Assembly: GCA_965657965.1 (NCBI GenBank)
Contig: CBFHQM010000009.1
Location: 1 to 64,000, forward strand
Reading direction: 5' to 3'
Length of the DNA: 64,000 nt
Source of the DNA: UBA8752 sp965657965
GTDB taxonomy: Bacteria; Bacteroidota; Bacteroidia; Flavobacteriales_D; Sanyastnellaceae
Part shown: positions 50,679-60,800 of the stretch, piece by piece
Layout of the letters: every line of letters begins with the position of its first letter
Numbering within the stretch: the first letter of the stretch is position 1
The notes under the pieces: model-generated
What the model was told of the DNA's origin: nothing
Database searches by the model: none
What the model saw: the letters and a program-made list of their open reading frames with translations, nothing else
Position numbers and translations under genes: made by a program

Positions 50679-52868
50679 TCAACGAGTGAACAACAATTCA
50701 CGCAATTTCGGGAAAGGCCAGCGGCTGTCTTCCGTCAATTTTTCGAGTTGATCTACTTGAACGCGAATCTGCTCCATCACAGGTTTGACGCGGTCTGCGT
50801 AGCTCCTTGCCCTGTCGTGCATGCTGTCCATCTTGTTGGCTTGACTGCGCTCTGAACGGAGCTTGGCCACCAACTCATGGACTGTGGACAGTCCAACGGA
50901 CAAATCTTCCAAAATGCTGCGTTGCGCTGTCGTCATGGCTTCGGCCGCATCGTCACCAAACACATCCAAGAAGCCTTGCACGTTGGCCAACAAGTCGCCT
51001 TGGTAGTCCATGACAGCGGGCATCACCTGATTGACCACCATGTCACCCAATACACGGCCTTCGATCTGAAGCTTCATCACGTAGTTCTCCAGCTCGACTT
51101 CGGTACGCGCGTTGATCTCCTCTGCCGTCAAGACACCCACCTCTTCAAACAAGGCAATGGTCTCTTTGCGCTCCCAAACCGACAATGCACTTGGCGTATC
51201 CATCAAATTCGACAACCCTCGCTTGGCCGCTTCTTCTACCCACTCTTGGCCATATCCATTGCCTTCGAAGCGAATCGCCTTGCTCTGCTTGATGAGCTTT
51301 TGAACCTCTTTCAAGAGCGCCTCGTCTTTCTTGTCGCCCTTTTCGATCCGCGCATCGACGGCAATTTTGAACTCCCGAAGCTGTTGCGCCATGATGGTGT
51401 TCAAAACGGTCATGGGCACAGCACAGTTGGCTGAACTTCCCACTGCACGGAATTCAAACTTGTTTCCCGTAAACGCAAAGGGAGAGGTCCGGTTGCGGTC
51501 GGTGTTGTCGAGCATCACCTCGGGAATCCGTCCAATTTCGAGCTTAACCGCTGTCTTTTCGTCGGGACTCATCTTGCCCGCACTCACGTTCTTTTCGACC
51601 GCGTCGAGCAGCTCCGTCAACTTAGAACCGATAAAGGCACTGATGATGGCTGGAGGCGCTTCGTTGGCGCCCAAGCGATGGTCGTTGCCTGCACCTGCAA
51701 TCGCTGCACGCAAGACGTCCGCGTGGCGATGGATGGCGGCAATGGTGTTCACGAAAAAGGTCAGGAACCGCAGGTTGGTCTTGGGGTTCACTCCGGGCTT
51801 CAACAGGTTGACTCCCGTGTTTGTCCCCAAGGACCAGTTGTTGTGCTTTCCGGAGCCATTCAATCCAGCAAAAGGCTTTTCGTGAACCAGGACGCGGAAA
51901 TCATGACGGATCGCCACATTCTCCAACAAGTCCATGAGCAGGAGATTGTGATCGTTGGCCAGGTTGGCTTCCTCAAACATGGGCGCAACCTCGAACTGGT
52001 TCGGCGCAACCTCATTGTGACGGGTGGTTACAGGAATGCCCAGCTTGTGTGCTTCGCACTCGAAATCCTGCATGAAGGCCATGACCCTTGGGGGAATGCT
52101 GCCGAAGTAGTTGTCGTCCAACTGCTGGCCTTTCGCCGGTGCTGCGCCAATCAACGCACGTCCGCTTTGCGACAGGTCTGGGCGAGCATTGTACAACGCT
52201 TTGTCCACCAAGAAGTACTCCTGCTCCCACCCGAGCGTTGCCACCACCTTGGTCACGTTCTTGTCAAAGTATTGGCACACTTCCGTGGCGGCCTTGTCCA
52301 CCGCAGTCAAAGCCTTGAGTAAAGGGACTTTATTGTCGAGTGACTGTCCGGTATAGGCAATGAAAATGGTGGGAATGCACAAGGTTTGGCCCATCAAAAA
52401 TGGCGGGCTACTGGGATCCCAGAGGGTATACCCCCTTGCCTCAAACGTAGACCGTATGCCCCCATTGGGAAAGCTGGATGCATCGGGCTCTTGCTGAACC
52501 AACAAACTCCCGTCGAATCTCTCAATGGCTCCGCCTTGCCCGTCGGGCTGGATAAAACTGTCGTGCTTCTCTGCCGTGCTCCCAGTCAGTGGCTGGAACC
52601 AGTGTGTGTAGTGCGTCGCTCCACGTGACATGGACCACTCCTTGAGCGCACTCGCCACTTGGTCGGCAATTTTCCGATCGATCCGGATGCCATCGCGCAT
52701 TGCCGCCACAATGTGATCGTAAGCTTCTTCTGTGAGGTACTCGCGCATGGCGCTGAGTGTGAAAGCGTGATCGCCGTAATAGTCGGAGATTTTGCGAGAA
52801 GGTGTGTCGAGGGCTTTCGGAGCACGCTCGAGGACATCTTCCATGGCAGTAATGCGATAATTGGACAT
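50679..52868 (-). CDS. glnA: Glutamine synthetase, type III
   Basis: This 729-residue enzyme is GSIII, the long form (about 700-730 residues) typical of Bacteroidota and cyanobacteria. It makes glutamine from glutamate, ammonia and ATP. Supportive segments are TRHNEVAPNQFEVAPMFE, the catalytic core NGSGKHNNWSLGTNTG and NRTSPFAFTGNKFEFR. A C-terminal helical extension follows the catalytic core. A TAATTTTG element 20 bases before the ATG is a possible promoter; no nitrogen-regulatory gene is nearby. Confidence 0.97.
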   Translation of the reverse strand: MSNYRITAMEDVLERAPKALDTPSRKISDYYGDHAFTLSAMREYLTEEAYDHIVAAMRDGIRIDRKIADQVASALKEWSMSRGATHYTHWFQPLTGSTAEKHDSFIQPDGQGGAIERFDGSLLVQQEPDASSFPNGGIRSTFEARGYTLWDPSSPPFLMGQTLCIPTIFIAYTGQSLDNKVPLLKALTAVDKAATEVCQYFDKNVTKVVATLGWEQEYFLVDKALYNARPDLSQSGRALIGAAPAKGQQLDDNYFGSIPPRVMAFMQDFECEAHKLGIPVTTRHNEVAPNQFEVAPMFEEANLANDHNLLLMDLLENVAIRHDFRVLVHEKPFAGLNGSGKHNNWSLGTNTGVNLLKPGVNPKTNLRFLTFFVNTIAAIHRHADVLRAAIAGAGNDHRLGANEAPPAIISAFIGSKLTELLDAVEKNVSAGKMSPDEKTAVKLEIGRIPEVMLDNTDRNRTSPFAFTGNKFEFRAVGSSANCAVPMTVLNTIMAQQLREFKIAVDARIEKGDKKDEALLKEVQKLIKQSKAIRFEGNGYGQEWVEEAAKRGLSNLMDTPSALSVWERKETIALFEEVGVLTAEEINARTEVELENYVMKLQIEGRVLGDMVVNQVMPAVMDYQGDLLANVQGFLDVFGDDAAEAMTTAQRSILEDLSVGLSTVHELVAKLRSERSQANKMDSMHDRARSYADRVKPVMEQIRVQVDQLEKLTEDSRWPFPKLRELLFTR

Positions 52869-52887
52869 GGTTTCGTGGCTGTGACCG

Positions 52888-52895
52888 CAAAATTA
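52888..52895 (-). promoter_or_regulatory. Possible -7 element of glnA
   Basis: The minus strand reads TAATTTTG, an exact TAnnTTTG match, 20 bases before the glnA ATG. No TTG box is seen at the expected distance. Confidence 0.4.
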
Positions 52896-52953
52896 ACCAA
52901 GCACCCCTTCTTTTTCAGGAAGAAAGATGAACAAAACATTAAAAATTCAAGAA

Positions 52954-52975
52954 CACCCCCCTAAAAAATAGGGGT
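52954..52975 (-). terminator. Hairpin after the PNGase F-like gene
   Basis: In the 145-base gap between the PNGase F-like gene and glnA, CACCCCTA pairs with TAGGGGTG around an A/T loop. On the minus strand it is followed by TTCTTGAATTTTT. A weak terminator call. Confidence 0.5.
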
Positions 52976-53013
52976 GCACCCAGGAATCTTTTGTTTTTTT
53001 TCCGCCGGCCGCC

Positions 53014-56000
53014 TCAAAACACCACTACCCGGCGGCGCACAGACTGACCAGACTGGCTGATCGTTAGGGTGTGGACACCGGCGGGAAGCGCTTGAAGCGG
53101 TATTCGGCCTTGGAACCGGGCGTCGGCTTGGGCCACACCTTGCCCCTCTGCCACCCTGCGTCCTGCGGGATCGTGCAAATGCCATTCAAAAGAGCCACTC
53201 CAACCTTCGAGCACAAAATTGACCGCGTCGCGGGCCGGATTCGGATAGACCCGAACCGCCCTGCGCTCCAACAAGTCATCTTCAACCGCGTTCACCAAGT
53301 TGGTCTCGAAATGAAAGTTGTGGACGATGCTCTTTCCGAAGTCAGGCTCGAACGTAACAAAATTGCCACCTGCCTTCCTTAGCCTCACATATCCGCTGCC
53401 ATCGTCGTTCGCCCAGAAACTGATGCCATCGTCATCGCCATCGAAGAACTCAAAGGTGTAGCACCCTTGGTTCATGTATATCGTGTCGCGGTATTGGGTA
53501 TTGGGGTCGGGATAGCTCCGCTGGAAATACACCGTACCATCCTGATGGGTCAACCTTGCCGTGTTCTCCCACGGCGTCGCATTGGTCCGAACAAAAACAA
53601 TCAGCCGATTGTCGTCCTCGTCGCCTGGATCCTCCATGTAAGTGTAGGTGGGGGGGCGTCGAAATGCACTGCGCACCTCGTTGTTCCAAGAGACCTGGTC
53701 CTCTTCCCCATTGGGCGCAGAAACCCGGGCCACAAATTCCAAATCCTCTTCTGAATTGCCAACCCACATGTCCGCATCGAGGGCGACAAGGTCCACCACC
53801 TCTTCCTCCAAGAACCCCAATTCCCCTGTCCATGTCATGGACTGCAAATTGCTGGACAAGCCAAATGTGATGGTGCACGAGGTAAGGAGGGCGCTACCAC
53901 TGTTGCGCAAGACCACTTGCGGCTTGTCGCAGATGGGGTTGGTCCGACCCGACAACTTTGACCCATTGGGGGCCAACACCTCCACAATCTCTGCATCCAA
54001 AATATGATTGGGCGCACCGTAAGCGATCACTTGCCCCTCAAACCGGTAGTTGCCATCGGGATCGTAATCGACATCATAGTCCACTGTAAATGGCCCCACG
54101 CCCGATACATGGGGTGTGAGCTCCATGTCTTCTGTGTCTACTGGCGCGCCTGGACACCAACCTGCCCGGTCATATATCCACGTTCCGCCTTGGGGAAAGA
54201 GGGCATTGTCGGCACACTCCCTCATGATTTGCCAGCTCCATTGCTCCACGCCATTGACCTTGACGCGGTGGATGTTGGGACAGAATTCACCACAGTTGTT
54301 GCCGCTGCCAAACCCGTGTCCGGAAGCGCGGGTTTTTAAACGCCACATGGCCTCTTCTGCTCCGGGCGAATACGTGTAACCGGTCACATTATCATCGAAA
54401 CTGTTCAGGTTGTATTGCCCTTTCCAAAACGCCTCGACCCCGAGCACGTCCCGAGCAGGCTCGCCCTCGATGAAGTGAAATTTGAGGTCCAGCAGCTCCT
54501 GCCAATTCCCCGCCTGCAACTCCACACTGTCCCTCAACAAAGGAAGGTAGTCTGTGACATCATAGCGCCAAGTCCACCCGTCGTCTCCCAAATCCAACCC
54601 AATGCCGTAGGGCGTGATATAGCGATACAATTCATAGCGGTCAACAACGTCGAAGGGCACCCCGAAGTAATCCAATGTGTCCGAAGTCAGCTCCGACACT
54701 TCACCAGGAATGGGGTACACCACCGTATCGCCAAACAGCGGGACCCACTCGGTCTCGCCTGGGACATAGTGATAAGTTAGGTCGGTCATGGCCACCGCAT
54801 TTCCCGTCACTTCCCAGGTGGACAAGCTGAGCGGCGCCACGGGACGCAAGTCCAAAATGGAGCCATCCGCCACAAACTCAAGGTATTCACCTCGGCCAAA
54901 ACCCAACCTTGGACGGAAGCCTTGCTCCTGCCCTTTAAAGCGCTCTCGGCCAGGGGTATTCCTGCGCAAAGTGGACCCGTGGTGGAAGCCGGGTTGTCCC
55001 CCTGGCTTGTGGTTTACCTCTTCGGTGCCATTGGCGCCATCAAAGCGGTAGTCCACCAACAGCGCATCGTAGTTTGGATGCCATGCTGTGGGCTGGCGGT
55101 TGAGCCATGACGCAATGGTTTCGCCATCCAACGCTTGCGACCAAATCCGGAAGTCATCGACCCGGCCGTTGTAGCGATTGTTCCCGTTGCCAGAGGCACC
55201 AAGGTTCATCTTCACAATGCCTTCAATCAGGTTGTCTTTGCCCTCTCCACTGTGGAACAAGACCCCGTTGAGGTAAATCTGCATGAGCCCCGCATCCGCA
55301 TCCTTCACAAATGCCCAATGGTTCCATTGCCCTTCGTAATCTTCGGTCTGGGCTTGTTGGTCGATGCGGTCGTAGCCGCCATCTTGACCACAGTCCCAAT
55401 ACACCCGGCCATTGCTCCACGGCAAATGGACATTGACCACGCGCTGCCCTGCGGCATTCACGGCCTCGAACAGTGTACCATTTTCGGGCTGAGCATCGGG
55501 ATTTCCGAAGACCCAGCATTCAATGGTGATCTCGGACGACAGCGGCTCGAGATCCACCACATCGACCTCCACCCTATCGGGCGCGGTAAACTGAACTTGA
55601 CCATCCTGCCCTTCTGCCACCCAACCACTGCCAGCAGCGCCGGAGACACCCGACCAACCGTCTTGGCCTCCATCGGTGTCCGAGGTAACATCGTCGACGG
55701 CAAATTCCAGCACAAGATTGTGCTCTCCGTCCCATTCAATGGACGGAGACAGACGAATCGACAAACTGTCCTCGCTTTGCCAAGAGGACAATCCATATTG
55801 ATAAGCCGTGTTGGGCAATTCCAAGAATCCAGTCAACGCCGTGTCGGTGGTGAGCCCCCATTTGACGTCCATGCGCCGCGCCTCGGGCGCTCCAGACATA
55901 GACAAGAACAAACGGTCGATGCTGCCTGCACCCATAGGCGCCAATTCTTCTGCTGTCCACAAAAACTGCATTCTCTTCGAGACACCCGGCTCCAAGAATG

Positions 56001-56493
56001 GCGCTGCGCCATCCAAGGCTCCCGGTTGCACCGCTGTTTCCGACAATACCTCATCGGCCACAGTCAATGCGGCAGGGAACCAAATCGAATCCTGCACCCC
56101 CTCTGAGTAAGGCAACACACTTGCGGTATCGAACGGAGCATCCGCCAACAATTGAAGCGGGTGTTGCAACGCGGTGCTGTCCAACAACCCCGTATGGTCG
56201 AACAAATAGGTGTAGGACAGGTAGTCCCACTCGCCACACGCATAACCCAAGTTGCCAGCCGTGCCGTCTTCAAAGCACTTTAAGGTGTACTCCATGATCA
56301 CCTTGCCATAGTCCATGCCATTGTCGGAGGGTGGGAAATTGAACCACCGTCTCCCCGGACTATCGTACGCCGTTTCCGAATTGTTTTGGGCGTCAAACGT
56401 GTACGTCTGAACTGTAGTCGTGTCGGCCAAAACTGGTGCGGAGAGCCCCAGCATCAATGCCCACAAAAAGGAGATTTGCGCGGTCCATTTCAT
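53014..56493 (-). CDS. Secreted PNGase F-like glycosidase with LamG insertion and T9SS domain
   Basis: This 1159-residue protein has a signal peptide (1-23, ending VLA). Its ends match peptide-N-glycosidase F: CGEWDY at about residue 90 aligns with the PNGase F catalytic Asp60 region (CDEWD), RYITPYGIG and YDVTDY (about 624-650) with its middle strands, CGEFC (Glu736) with the Glu206 segment CAEWC, and DRAGWCPG (775-782) is identical. Between the first and second blocks lies an insertion of about 500 residues with a LamG-like jellyroll (about 290-485). The Glu118 counterpart is not obvious. The C-terminus (VYPNPARDAVNFVLE ... GVHTLTI) is a T9SS sorting domain. Probably a secreted N-glycan-removing or glycan-binding protein. 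ATG 56493 starts the signal peptide. Confidence 0.82.
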   Translation of the reverse strand: MKWTAQISFLWALMLGLSAPVLADTTTVQTYTFDAQNNSETAYDSPGRRWFNFPPSDNGMDYGKVIMEYTLKCFEDGTAGNLGYACGEWDYLSYTYLFDHTGLLDSTALQHPLQLLADAPFDTASVLPYSEGVQDSIWFPAALTVADEVLSETAVQPGALDGAAPFLEPGVSKRMQFLWTAEELAPMGAGSIDRLFLSMSGAPEARRMDVKWGLTTDTALTGFLELPNTAYQYGLSSWQSEDSLSIRLSPSIEWDGEHNLVLEFAVDDVTSDTDGGQDGWSGVSGAAGSGWVAEGQDGQVQFTAPDRVEVDVVDLEPLSSEITIECWVFGNPDAQPENGTLFEAVNAAGQRVVNVHLPWSNGRVYWDCGQDGGYDRIDQQAQTEDYEGQWNHWAFVKDADAGLMQIYLNGVLFHSGEGKDNLIEGIVKMNLGASGNGNNRYNGRVDDFRIWSQALDGETIASWLNRQPTAWHPNYDALLVDYRFDGANGTEEVNHKPGGQPGFHHGSTLRRNTPGRERFKGQEQGFRPRLGFGRGEYLEFVADGSILDLRPVAPLSLSTWEVTGNAVAMTDLTYHYVPGETEWVPLFGDTVVYPIPGEVSELTSDTLDYFGVPFDVVDRYELYRYITPYGIGLDLGDDGWTWRYDVTDYLPLLRDSVELQAGNWQELLDLKFHFIEGEPARDVLGVEAFWKGQYNLNSFDDNVTGYTYSPGAEEAMWRLKTRASGHGFGSGNNCGEFCPNIHRVKVNGVEQWSWQIMRECADNALFPQGGTWIYDRAGWCPGAPVDTEDMELTPHVSGVGPFTVDYDVDYDPDGNYRFEGQVIAYGAPNHILDAEIVEVLAPNGSKLSGRTNPICDKPQVVLRNSGSALLTSCTITFGLSSNLQSMTWTGELGFLEEEVVDLVALDADMWVGNSEEDLEFVARVSAPNGEEDQVSWNNEVRSAFRRPPTYTYMEDPGDEDDNRLIVFVRTNATPWENTARLTHQDGTVYFQRSYPDPNTQYRDTIYMNQGCYTFEFFDGDDDGISFWANDDGSGYVRLRKAGGNFVTFEPDFGKSIVHNFHFETNLVNAVEDDLLERRAVRVYPNPARDAVNFVLEGWSGSFEWHLHDPAGRRVAEGQGVAQADARFQGRIPLQALPAGVHTLTISQSGQSVRRRVVVF

Positions 56494-56583
56494 GGCGAAA
56501 AGGTAATCACCACAACAAACATCCCGGGGCACTTGAGGGGCATATGTCCCCCCAAAATTGTTCGCCCAGAACGAATCCAAGGT

Positions 56584-57780
56584 TTAACGCCGACCCGGAT
56601 AAACCTTCAAGGCTTCGGCCAATATTTCCACAGCGCGTCGAATGGCCTCTGTCTCTAACACGTATGCAATCCGCACCTGGTCTTGGCCCGCACCCGAAGT
56701 GGCATAGAAGCCGCTCGCCGGGGCCATCATAACTGTCTCTCCTTTCCAATCGAATTCGGAGAGAATCCACTCGCAAAAGACATCGCTGGAATCAATGGGC
56801 AACTGGGCCACGGCATAAAAAGCACCGCCCGGGATCGGCACCACCACGCCCGGAATGGCCTGGAGTCCTGCAATCAAAACATCCCGGCGCTCCACGTATG
56901 CGGCTTTGACTTCTTCGAAATATGTCCGGGGTGTGCGCAAAGCCGCTTCCCCGGCAATCTGCCCCAAGGTGGGGGGCGACAAGCGCGCCATGGCAAACCG
57001 CATGCAAGCCTGGTGAACCTGGGCATTCCGTGTAACCAACGCTCCAACCCGGGCACCGCACATGCTATAGCGTTTGGATACAGAATCCATCAAGACCACA
57101 TGCTCATCCAGACCTTCTAGAGACAACACGCTGGTGGGGGCCCGATCCCCGTAGCAAAATTCGCGGTACACCTCATCGGCGAAGAGGTACAAGTCGTGCT
57201 GCAACACCAGCGAACGAATGGCCTCAAGCTCTTCGTCGGTGTAGACATACCCCGTTGGGTTTCCTGGATTGCATATCAAAATCGCCCGAGTGCGGTCGGT
57301 GACTTTGGCGGCAATGTCTGCCACAGGCGGCAAGGCAAATCCATCTTCAATGCGCGAGGTAACGGGCACGACCTTGACGCCAGCCATGGTCGCAAACCCG
57401 TTGTAATTGGCATAAAAAGGCTCTGGTATGATCACCTCATCGCCAGGCTCTAAACACGCTTGGAACGCAAAAACAAGGGCCTCGCTTCCACCGGTGGTCA
57501 CGATGACCTGCTCCGGGGTAACCTCCACACCCACCGAGGCATAGTAATCGGCCAAGCCTGTGCGGTAAGATGCAAATCCATCGCTTGGGGAGTACTCAAT
57601 GACCGTTCTTTCCATGCCCTTGACCGCATCCAAAGCCACTTCGGGCGTATCGATGTCGGGCTGACCGATGTTCAAGTGAAGCACGCGTTTTCCAGCAGCT
57701 TTAGCCGCCACTGCAAAAGGCGCGAGTTTGCGAATCGGGCTGTCGGGCATGGCTTGCCCCTTGGTCGAGATGCGCGGCAT
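56584..57780 (-). CDS. Class I pyridoxal-phosphate aminotransferase, aspartate type
   Basis: This 398-residue PLP enzyme of fold type I has LNIGQPDIDTP at the N-terminus, NPGNPTGYVYT, the YREFCYGD segment, and the PLP-binding lysine in DSVSKRYSMCGARVG. It resembles the Bacteroidota aspartate/aromatic aminotransferases of subgroup I-gamma; amino donor unproven. ATG at 57780 is used; the open frame to 57864 runs through the terminator of the upstream gene. A TATCTTCG element lies 30 bases upstream. Confidence 0.92.
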   Translation of the reverse strand: MPRISTKGQAMPDSPIRKLAPFAVAAKAAGKRVLHLNIGQPDIDTPEVALDAVKGMERTVIEYSPSDGFASYRTGLADYYASVGVEVTPEQVIVTTGGSEALVFAFQACLEPGDEVIIPEPFYANYNGFATMAGVKVVPVTSRIEDGFALPPVADIAAKVTDRTRAILICNPGNPTGYVYTDEELEAIRSLVLQHDLYLFADEVYREFCYGDRAPTSVLSLEGLDEHVVLMDSVSKRYSMCGARVGALVTRNAQVHQACMRFAMARLSPPTLGQIAGEAALRTPRTYFEEVKAAYVERRDVLIAGLQAIPGVVVPIPGGAFYAVAQLPIDSSDVFCEWILSEFDWKGETVMMAPASGFYATSGAGQDQVRIAYVLETEAIRRAVEILAEALKVYPGRR

Positions 57781-57823
57781 GAGGGTGGTGTTTTGGCTTC
57801 TAAGAGGCGCGAAGATAGCCGAC

Positions 57824-57860
57824 CCAAAAACAGGAAGCCGGCCCAAATGAGCCGGCTTCC
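57824..57860 (-). terminator. Terminator of the repeat-adhesin gene
   Basis: A 10-base perfect stem (GGAAGCCGGC with GCCGGCTTCC) around an 8-base loop is followed on the minus strand by TGTTTTTGGG. It begins 24 bases after the stop of the gene at 57884. Confidence 0.88.
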
Positions 57861-57883
57861 GCATTTCAATGATGAACCGCTGA

Positions 57884-60800
57884 TCACTGCGTCACGAGCA
57901 GCTTCTTCACGGCCATGTATGTGTTGCTCGCGATTCGGATCTGGTACATCCCCGCATTGAGGCCTTCGGCGTCAATGGTCATGAGATACTCAACGTCGCT
58001 CATCGCGTTTCCATCGTACAGCTCCTGAATAAGTTCACCCGACATGGTGTACAGGTCCACACGCAGGCGCATGTTGTTGGAGACCACGAATCCAAGTTGA
58101 CTCACATTGTTGGTGGGGTTCGGCATCAAACCGGTCACACGAATGGGCTCCTTGAGGTCTCCGGATACAGAAACATCAAAGGGCTGGTGACCCTCTCCTC
58201 CCTGAACGGTAGGATCGACATCAGAACTCGTTTCCCCTTGAATGGAGTAGCCAAATGCCGTGCTGTTTCCACAAGGATCGGTCAACACGTAATCGTACTG
58301 AGCCGACCAAGGAAGTGCACAATCCATGTCGAGCATGATGTCTCCGCTCGACCCCATGAATCCTTGTGAGGCACCATTGACGACCAATTGACCGCTCCAG
58401 TAGAACCAGGCGCTCGCTCCGTACTCTGCATTCTGGTTGTTGGCGCCTTGACCGACCTGAAGTCCGTAATAGTAATTCATGGGCTGGTGGGTCAAGCTCA
58501 ATTCAGAACCGGCGTAGATACCCGTACCGATCATGCCACCCGTCTGCATCACCAGGTAAGACCAATCTGTCCATGGTGACTGACCTGGCATCACATTGGA
58601 ACAATCCTTCTTGTATCCACGACCAAGGCCAGACCACTGCGACCAGCTGTAAGCTGCGTTGTAGTCCGCACTCCAAATGAAGCCTCCTGTCCCCTCGGCA
58701 TTTTCCATCTCCACTTGGATAAACAAGGTCTTGTCGTAGTAACTCTCAATCAAGTTGACGCCTCCGTCGACAACAGTAAAGCCTGCGCCATCAAAGTAGG
58801 TGCCTTCCAACACCATGGCTGCGGGGTTGTCCCCATTGCAGGCGTCTCCGTCTAGGAAGGCCGCTGGCGTTGCGCCCTCACAGTAATTGCCGATGTTGTC
58901 CGTTGGGAGCATCCCTGTATACGTCTCGGACTGAACCAAGGACACCTCACCTCCACAAGCGTCCTCGGCCGTGAGGTCTTCCGGGCTGTCCAAGTCAATC
59001 CAACTGAAGATGGAACTGCCTTGACTCTGAGCGACCACATCTCCGTTGGAGATGCCGTTGCTTGATGTGATCTGCGGAGCCGTCACATCCAAGAAGGTCA
59101 CGGTTTGCGTTGCGCTGGCCATTCCTGCATTTCCACAGTTGTCGGTGGCGCTGGCCATGTAGGTACGCAAGACAGTGTAGCTGCCCGCATCTCCACAGAG
59201 GTAGGCCGGAGCGCTGTCCACGTATGAGACTGCACCCACAACAGGCGCATCTGTGCAATTGTCGGTGGCACTGGCCGTGACCGCAGCAGCAGCAGGCATG
59301 TCGCCATTGCAATCGGCATCGAGATTCAGCGACACATCGGCTGGCACTCCCGCAAGGAAGACCACTGGAGCGGTTGTATCCACCACCGTAATGTGCTGGA
59401 GCGTGGTGTCTCTCGACACGTTGCCCGAAGCATCCACGGCTTCAATAATCCAACGGCGATCAAACTCGCGGCAACCTTCAATTCCCGCCTCGTTGATTTC
59501 GTCGTAAAGGATGTCCACATCGAAGGTGCAGTTGTCTGTCGCTTCGTACCAAGGCTGTCCGGCCGCGAAGAGGTCCACCATGTTGACACAGTTCTCACCG
59601 GCATACAAGGTGTAGTTCTCAAGGTCGAAGATGTTGACCTCAGGCATCTCATTGTCCTCGACCACCACATTGGCGGTTCTCACCGTCGAATTGCCGTTGA
59701 CATCCGTTGCGATCACCGTAACCTCATTGTCTCCTGTCGTGTTGCAATCAAATGCATCCACGTCGAGGACCATGCTTTGGATTCCACAAGCATCTGTGGC
59801 CTCCACAAGGACGTCGTCGAGGGCAATGGAAACCGCTCCATTCTCATCGAGTTCCACCACAATGTCTTGCAGGGTAACTGCCGGAGAAACCGTGTCGAGA
59901 ACTGTGACCCCGGACAGGGCCGATGCTGAATTGCCGTTGACATCCAACACCGTCAACTGAACCTCATTCAACCCCACATGCGTGCAATCAAAATCATATT
60001 GGTCCAGCCACATGCTGTCGATCGCACAGTTGTCGTACGAATTCACATCGACATCTGAAGCGGCGATGGACGCCATCCCATTGGCATCCAAGTACACATC
60101 GAGGTCATTGGACTCCGCCATAGGGGCCATGTTGTCCTCCACAGTTACCGTGGCATCGGCAGTGGCTGTATTGCCCGCGATGTCGGTGACAGTCAAGGTC
60201 ACTGCGTTGTCTCCCACATCACTGCAATCAAAACTGGTTTGGGTAGCCGCGAAGGAAACCGCACCGAAGTCATTGCTTGATCCATTGTCGAGCTCATCCG
60301 CATCGATGGACGCCTGGCCGTTCTCATCCAAGGCGATGGTGAGGTCCTGAGCTTGGGCATCCGGAGCGGTGGTGTGAACGATGATGTTCAGGAAAGCGAA
60401 GATGCTGGCCTGATCACAACCGTCAATGTGACGCGCACTGAAACTCACAGACCCATCGGGGTGTGATCCAGTCTCAAACTCCGCATAGCCATTGTCTACA
60501 TCCGTCTGATCAATGGTGTACGATTCCGTGAGCACGCTGTTGATGTAGAACTCCACTACATCCCCTGACTCGGCGGACTGAGCGAAGACCCCTGTGAACA
60601 TAACCCGCATGGTTGGCGTGTCGTCGTTGGTGATGTTGTCTGTCATGTCCGCTCCGCTGTCGCTGGCATCGATCAAATCGATGAGCGGGCAACTTGGCGC
60701 CACTTCGTCAATCACCGTGAACGTCGCATCTCGCGTGTCGGTGTTGTTGCAATCGTCGGTTGAAGTGAAGGTCACCGTCTCGGTTCCCGTGCTTCCGCAC

